36,301 nucleotides of DNA from JAIRLS01 sp031551455. Its GTDB lineage: Bacteria > Bacteroidota > Bacteroidia > Bacteroidales > UBA4181. This document shows positions 33,162-36,301 of the stretch, piece after piece. Location: the NCBI GenBank assembly GCA_031551455.1, contig JAVBNP010000048.1, positions 1-36,301 of the forward strand, given 5' to 3'. Position numbers and translations under genes: made by a program. How positions within the stretch are numbered: position 1 is the first letter of the stretch; each line of letters starts with the position of its first letter. Under the pieces are notes generated by a model, which saw only the letters and a list, made by a program, of their open reading frames with translations, was not told the origin of the DNA and did no database searches.

Positions 33162-33202
33162 TCGTTTTTCGAATTGCGGTTTCCCGAAAAACGATTATTT
33201 TT
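33162..33202 (+). terminator. Terminator of the symporter gene, overlapping the tRNA promoter
   Basis: TCGTTTTTCG (33162-33171) and CGAAAAACGA (33185-33194) make a perfect 10-bp stem with a 13-nt loop, followed by TTATTTTT. The loop contains the TTG, and the trailing T run is the -7 box, of the tRNA-Gln promoter. Confidence 0.55.
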
Positions 33203-33203
33203 G
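33174..33203 (+). promoter_or_regulatory. Promoter of tRNA-Gln
   Basis: TTG at 33174-33176, a 19-nt spacer and TATTTTTG at 33196-33203 match the Bacteroidota -33/-7 pattern. The tRNA begins 10 nt later, consistent with a start a few bases before its 5' end. Confidence 0.6.
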
Positions 33204-33212
33204 CACCGTAAT

Positions 33213-33283
33213 TGCCCTGTTGTGTAATGGTAGCACCGCAGATTCTGGTTCTGTTTGTTCGGGTTCGAGTCCTGACGGGGCAA
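33213..33283 (+). tRNA. tRNA-Gln (anticodon CUG)
   Basis: The cloverleaf folds fully. Acceptor TGCCCTG pairs with CGGGGCA (one G:U), and the D arm is GTG/CAC. The anticodon stem GCAGA/TCTGT encloses loop TTCTGGT, giving anticodon CTG. The T arm TCGGG/CCTGA encloses TTCGAGT. The discriminator is A and CCA is not encoded. A terminator follows immediately, so it is a single-gene unit. Confidence 0.93.
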
Positions 33284-33286
33284 CAA

Positions 33287-33314
33287 AAAAGAGTCGCAGA
33301 AATGTGACTCTTTT
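33287..33314 (+). terminator. Rho-independent terminator after tRNA-Gln
   Basis: AAAAGAGTCGCA and TGTGACTCTTTT pair over 12 bp (one G:U) around a GAAA tetraloop, and the stem ends in a T run. It also faces the end of the DKNYY gene (stop at 33341 on the minus strand), where its A-rich arm would give a U run, so it could work in both directions. Confidence 0.8.
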
Positions 33315-33340
33315 GTTTTATTTCAAAAATTTCTCAAACA

Positions 33341-33883
33341 TTAATCGTTTATTTTTCTTCCTTTATAAAACGTCTTCCAATTATCTTTTGCGTATCCGTT
33401 TTCTAAATATTCAAAAGAGGATGCGGAGGCATCATTGACAACTTTCCCTTTATAAAGTACTGTCCAATTATCTTTTGAATATCCGCCTCCCAAAATCTTA
33501 AAAGAAAGAGCAGAAATATCGTTAACGGCTTTCCCTTGGTAAAATACTTTCCAATTATCTTTCGCATACCCGTTTTCTAAATATTTAAAGGAAGATGCAG
33601 AAGCATCATCAATAACTCTCCCCTTATAAAGTACTTTCCAATTGTCTTTTGCATATCCGTCTTCTAAAACTTCAAAAGAGGAGGCAGAAATATCACTGAT
33701 AATCTTTCCTTTATAATACACCTTCCAATTATCTTTTGAATAGCCTTCGCCTACCGGAATTACCTGCTTACGTTTAGCCAGTTGTGTCATCGTGTTTTTC
33801 TCTTGCCCGCATTCGGCAGCCGATAAGCCGTTTGATGTAAAAAACAACGAATAGAAAATCAGAAAAACAATTAATCCCCTCAT
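33341..33883 (-). CDS. Exported DKNYY-type tandem repeat protein
   Basis: The 180-aa protein has a signal peptide (MRGLIVFLIFYSLFFTSNGLSA). From residue 47 to the end there are four full 29-residue repeats and one partial repeat (47-75, 76-104, 105-133, 134-162, 163-180), each starting GY[SA]KDNW.V.Y.G. The wording matches the DKNYY repeat family, whose function is unknown. Repeats alternate in type: 1 and 3 share DISA, while 2 and 4 share DASASSF.YLEN, so a two-repeat unit was duplicated. The protein ends abruptly after GRKIND, in mid-repeat. It is probably periplasmic or surface-located. Confidence 0.8.
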   Translation of the reverse strand: MRGLIVFLIFYSLFFTSNGLSAAECGQEKNTMTQLAKRKQVIPVGEGYSKDNWKVYYKGKIISDISASSFEVLEDGYAKDNWKVLYKGRVIDDASASSFKYLENGYAKDNWKVFYQGKAVNDISALSFKILGGGYSKDNWTVLYKGKVVNDASASSFEYLENGYAKDNWKTFYKGRKIND

Positions 33884-34013
33884 GCCCTTGCAATTTAATA
33901 ACCTATATTTTTGACATTAATATCGATAAAAGGTTTAATGTTTTTATTTCGATAACCGGATAATTTTATTTTTCGAATTCAACTCCGATAATTTATCCAT
34001 CAAAAACTGCGTA

Positions 34014-36089
34014 TTATTCCACCGTCGGGAATGCGGATATTCGCAGTCTTGCACCACCCATCGGCACCAATGTCAGATCTTCTATCGGTTCGGCCGATGC
34101 GACCGGACTCACCGGCAACACGGCACAAAGACCGTATTGGTCGAGCGTCCACGAGGGAATTTTTTTGCCCTGCGCTTTGATAACAATGGGTGCATCAGCG
34201 GAAAGGAAGGGATAATTGGTAGCCGGATACGCTCTTTTTTCGATCCGGAATGAGGATTCGGGATGCTTCGAGTCGATGAACAGCCCGTAATTCCATGCCG
34301 TTCCGGGATGGATTTCGAAAGCGGGCCAGCGGTTTTCGTCCACGTCAGCTCGGAGCTTCGAGTCGCTTAAAATGGATTCTTTGCCGTTTTTCTTGACGTA
34401 ATTCTCTTCGATGAGCAGCGCAAACGTAAGCGGGCCATAGCTAACCGAAACACTGTTTTGATTCACCTCCCATTTCCGTACCCGTACTTCCATCGGGAGC
34501 GTGAGCTCTACCCGGTCGCCGTCGTTCCATGTCCGTTCGATACGGATATAGCCCCCGGTCTTCGTCCGGATGCCGGCATCGGAACCGTTGATGCGTACGA
34601 CGGCATCCTTACACCAATCCGGGATACGCAAATAGAGCGGAAAAACAACCTGTTGCGGAGTGCCGATTTCGAAACGAACGGTTTCCTCGAACGGGTAATT
34701 TGTTTCTTCTTTCAACGCAATCTCGATGCCGTTGGCCACTTTTGCGCGGGTAGTGCATGCTCCGTACATATTGGCCAGCAAGCCGTTGTCGTTTGAAGCC
34801 ATCACCATATTTTGGATGTAATAGGGAACAGCGTGCCCATGGTTGTGTTGACAACAACGGAAACTGAGCGGATTCATCACCAAAAAAGCACCGCCGTTGT
34901 GGATGCCCGGCGCATGATCTTCCACATTGTTCAGCACCATATTCGGACTTGTCATATAACGGAGCGCCCGCATATCGGGTGTAAAAGCCGACGGGAAGCT
35001 GTTGAACATGATATCCTCACAGTTATCGGCCCAAAAAATATCGCCGGTAATCCGGGTCAAAATACCGTCGGAGGTCATCTGCTCTGCAAACCCGCAAGTC
35101 TCGACGGCTTGACGCGGATCGATGTAGCCCAACCGGCAGACTTCATCCGCTCCGAACATTCCGCCCGGAACATGCCCGAAGATACGCCGTACCAGCGTGA
35201 AGTTGTTGTATGCGGCACGCAGGTCGGCAGAGTCGCCCGACTGCATATAATAGGTGGCCGGAGCGCGAAATCCTTGTACGATATTCACATTGTGCCAAGT
35301 CGGCAGATTCGTATCCCACTTCCAGTTCGCCGTATGCCGATGGATTTTTTCGGCCAGTTCGATCAGCCACGCTTCACCGGTCCGATTATAAAGCCAGTAG
35401 ACGCTGAGAAGATTATCCCCGGCACGGAGGCTTTCCCATCCGCTGTTGCGTAAAAATTTATCTTCGGGAACGGAGAGCTGGTATTTAAAATAACGTTCCA
35501 TAAGGGAAATAACCCGCGGGTCGCCGGTACATTCGTAATAATCCTGCATGGTAAAAAGCACCAACATGTTGGGCCAATGTTCACGAAATCCGTTAGCTTT
35601 AAGAAAGAGCGGACCGAACCACCCGTCTTCGGCTTGGTTCTCAAAAACAGCATCCAGCCACACCATCGCTTCCGCTTTCATTTGCTCGTCATCGAGTATG
35701 AATGCCATGTCGACGTAGCCGCGCAGCCAGTATGGAAGTTCTTCGTATCCGTCCATCCAGCGAGGCGCTCCGGCACGCAGTTCTTTTTTGCCCGTATTCA
35801 GCCAATCGTTGTTCGCTTTGTCTAACCACGCGCTGATTTCTCCCAGATGTCCGGCCAGTCCGTTCGCTTGGCGTACCAGCAGCTCGCGCGGCCATCCCTC
35901 GGGCCGAATGGCACCCATCGGCAGTTTGATGAAAGCTGCGGGGTGCAACGGAACACGATTCCCGGGATAATTTACGCTCTCTGTGGTCATGTTCGGACGT
36001 TCAACAAAAGTAACGCCGGTTTCGCCCATTCCGCAAGCCGCCAAGCAGCATAAAATCGGAAAGACAAAAAAAATCGACAAATTTTTCAT
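34014..36089 (-). CDS. GH127-like (DUF1680) beta-L-arabinofuranosidase lipoprotein
   Basis: The 691-aa protein begins with a lipoprotein signal (ILCCLAAC; lipobox L-A-A-C). The body is an (alpha/alpha)6 barrel followed by beta domains. The zinc/catalytic set known from GH127 is present at matching spacing: Glu330-Thr-Cys332 (AVETCGFAEQM) and Cys412-Cys413 (FRCCQHNHG). In GH127 one Cys of the CC pair acts as nucleophile. The CCQHNHG...PYYIQ wording is common in Bacteroides DUF1680 proteins; related families such as GH146 share the fold, so the exact family is uncertain. It would cleave terminal beta-L-arabinofuranose from glycans in the periplasm or at the surface, which suits the arabinose genes 900 nt away on the other strand. 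Confidence 0.88.
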   Translation of the reverse strand: MKNLSIFFVFPILCCLAACGMGETGVTFVERPNMTTESVNYPGNRVPLHPAAFIKLPMGAIRPEGWPRELLVRQANGLAGHLGEISAWLDKANNDWLNTGKKELRAGAPRWMDGYEELPYWLRGYVDMAFILDDEQMKAEAMVWLDAVFENQAEDGWFGPLFLKANGFREHWPNMLVLFTMQDYYECTGDPRVISLMERYFKYQLSVPEDKFLRNSGWESLRAGDNLLSVYWLYNRTGEAWLIELAEKIHRHTANWKWDTNLPTWHNVNIVQGFRAPATYYMQSGDSADLRAAYNNFTLVRRIFGHVPGGMFGADEVCRLGYIDPRQAVETCGFAEQMTSDGILTRITGDIFWADNCEDIMFNSFPSAFTPDMRALRYMTSPNMVLNNVEDHAPGIHNGGAFLVMNPLSFRCCQHNHGHAVPYYIQNMVMASNDNGLLANMYGACTTRAKVANGIEIALKEETNYPFEETVRFEIGTPQQVVFPLYLRIPDWCKDAVVRINGSDAGIRTKTGGYIRIERTWNDGDRVELTLPMEVRVRKWEVNQNSVSVSYGPLTFALLIEENYVKKNGKESILSDSKLRADVDENRWPAFEIHPGTAWNYGLFIDSKHPESSFRIEKRAYPATNYPFLSADAPIVIKAQGKKIPSWTLDQYGLCAVLPVSPVASAEPIEDLTLVPMGGARLRISAFPTVE

Positions 36090-36184
36090 GATTTTGATTT
36101 TAGATTAGAGAGTTAATGAAATGATTCCGACCGTTTCCGATTTAACGACCTTATTCATCAAATATGGGGATACTTTCCATAATA

Positions 36185-36301
36185 CTATTTTTCCCCTTCC
36201 GCCGTCAAAATTTTTCGCGCTTCTTTTAACATTTCACGGGCTTCATCATACAAATTCGGATAATTGAGATCAAGTGCTGCAAGTCGTTCCACAATGATTT
36301 G
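36185..36301 (-). CDS. C-terminal fragment of an unidentified protein (5' part beyond window)
   Basis: On the minus strand the frame is open from the window edge and ends at TAG 36185-36187, showing the last 38 residues (IIVERLAALDLNYP...EAREMLKEARKILTAEGEK). It is charged and helical. The pattern 'E.L..LDL.YP....EAR..LKEAR..L' recalls the tail of some polyphosphate kinase 2 family proteins, but this is from memory and too short to assign. The 95-nt gap to the GH127-like gene shows no clear promoter. Confidence 0.6.
   Translation of the reverse strand, partial: QIIVERLAALDLNYPNLYDEAREMLKEARKILTAEGEK

Overview
The window looks like a chromosomal segment of a Bacteroidota bacterium, probably Bacteroidales-like. 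The evidence is type IX secretion system (T9SS) parts and cargo (a PorP/SprF protein, a type A sorting domain on a subtilase, a type B 'gliding motility' C-terminal domain on a large Gly-rich protein), the long Bacteroidota form of NusB, repeated TAnnTTTG promoter boxes, lipoproteins with a lipobox, a tRNA without encoded CCA, and an araD-araA-araB-symporter locus. No transposase, phage gene, CRISPR array or rRNA was seen.

Layout. 1-3245: a duplicated two-gene module (small Cys-rich lipoprotein plus T9SS-exported subtilase); the upstream copy is cut by the window edge and its protease is reduced to the first ~35 codons. 3367-6648 (minus): AddA/RecB-like helicase-nuclease whose Walker A motif lies upstream of any normal start codon, next to a nested palindromic repeat (6654-6752). 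6837-7787 (minus): FabK/nitronate monooxygenase-type flavoprotein. 7965-10471 (minus): two tandem FIST-domain proteins and a 70-aa companion. 10735-14199 (plus): secreted six-hairpin glycosidase-like protein with a Cys cluster, Pcm and an MBL-fold hydrolase. 14200-14636: no gene, but a stack of palindromic and inverted repeats. 14637-17699 (minus): Lgt, Asd and NusB. 17805-23036 (minus): a T9SS cassette of cargo, PorP/SprF and a PD40-PKD protein. 23135-24337 (plus): membrane-bound SpoIIE-type phosphatase. 24367-25911 (plus): aromatic amino acid ammonia-lyase. 26073-26966 (plus): M23-LysM peptidase. 27191-33141 (plus): L-arabinose catabolism (araD, araA, araB, Na+/solute symporter). 33213-33283: tRNA-Gln(CUG). 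33341-36089 (minus): a DKNYY-repeat protein and a GH127-like beta-L-arabinofuranosidase lipoprotein. The right edge holds the C-terminus of one more gene.

How the genes fit together. The arabinofuranosidase could release L-arabinose, the symporter import it, and AraA, AraB and AraD convert it to xylulose 5-phosphate. The T9SS cassette fits the known pairing of a type B cargo with its own SprF-like outer-membrane protein. The other genes are mostly housekeeping or stand alone.

Non-coding structure is the other notable aspect. At least five palindromes share an AACCTA..GGTTTT/AAAACC..TAGGTT core with covarying arms. Two of them lie in the same ~92-bp repeat, present twice in opposite orientations 17 kb apart. 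A REP-like multibranched element, a GTCATTGC repeat and a terminator overlapping a tRNA promoter add to this.
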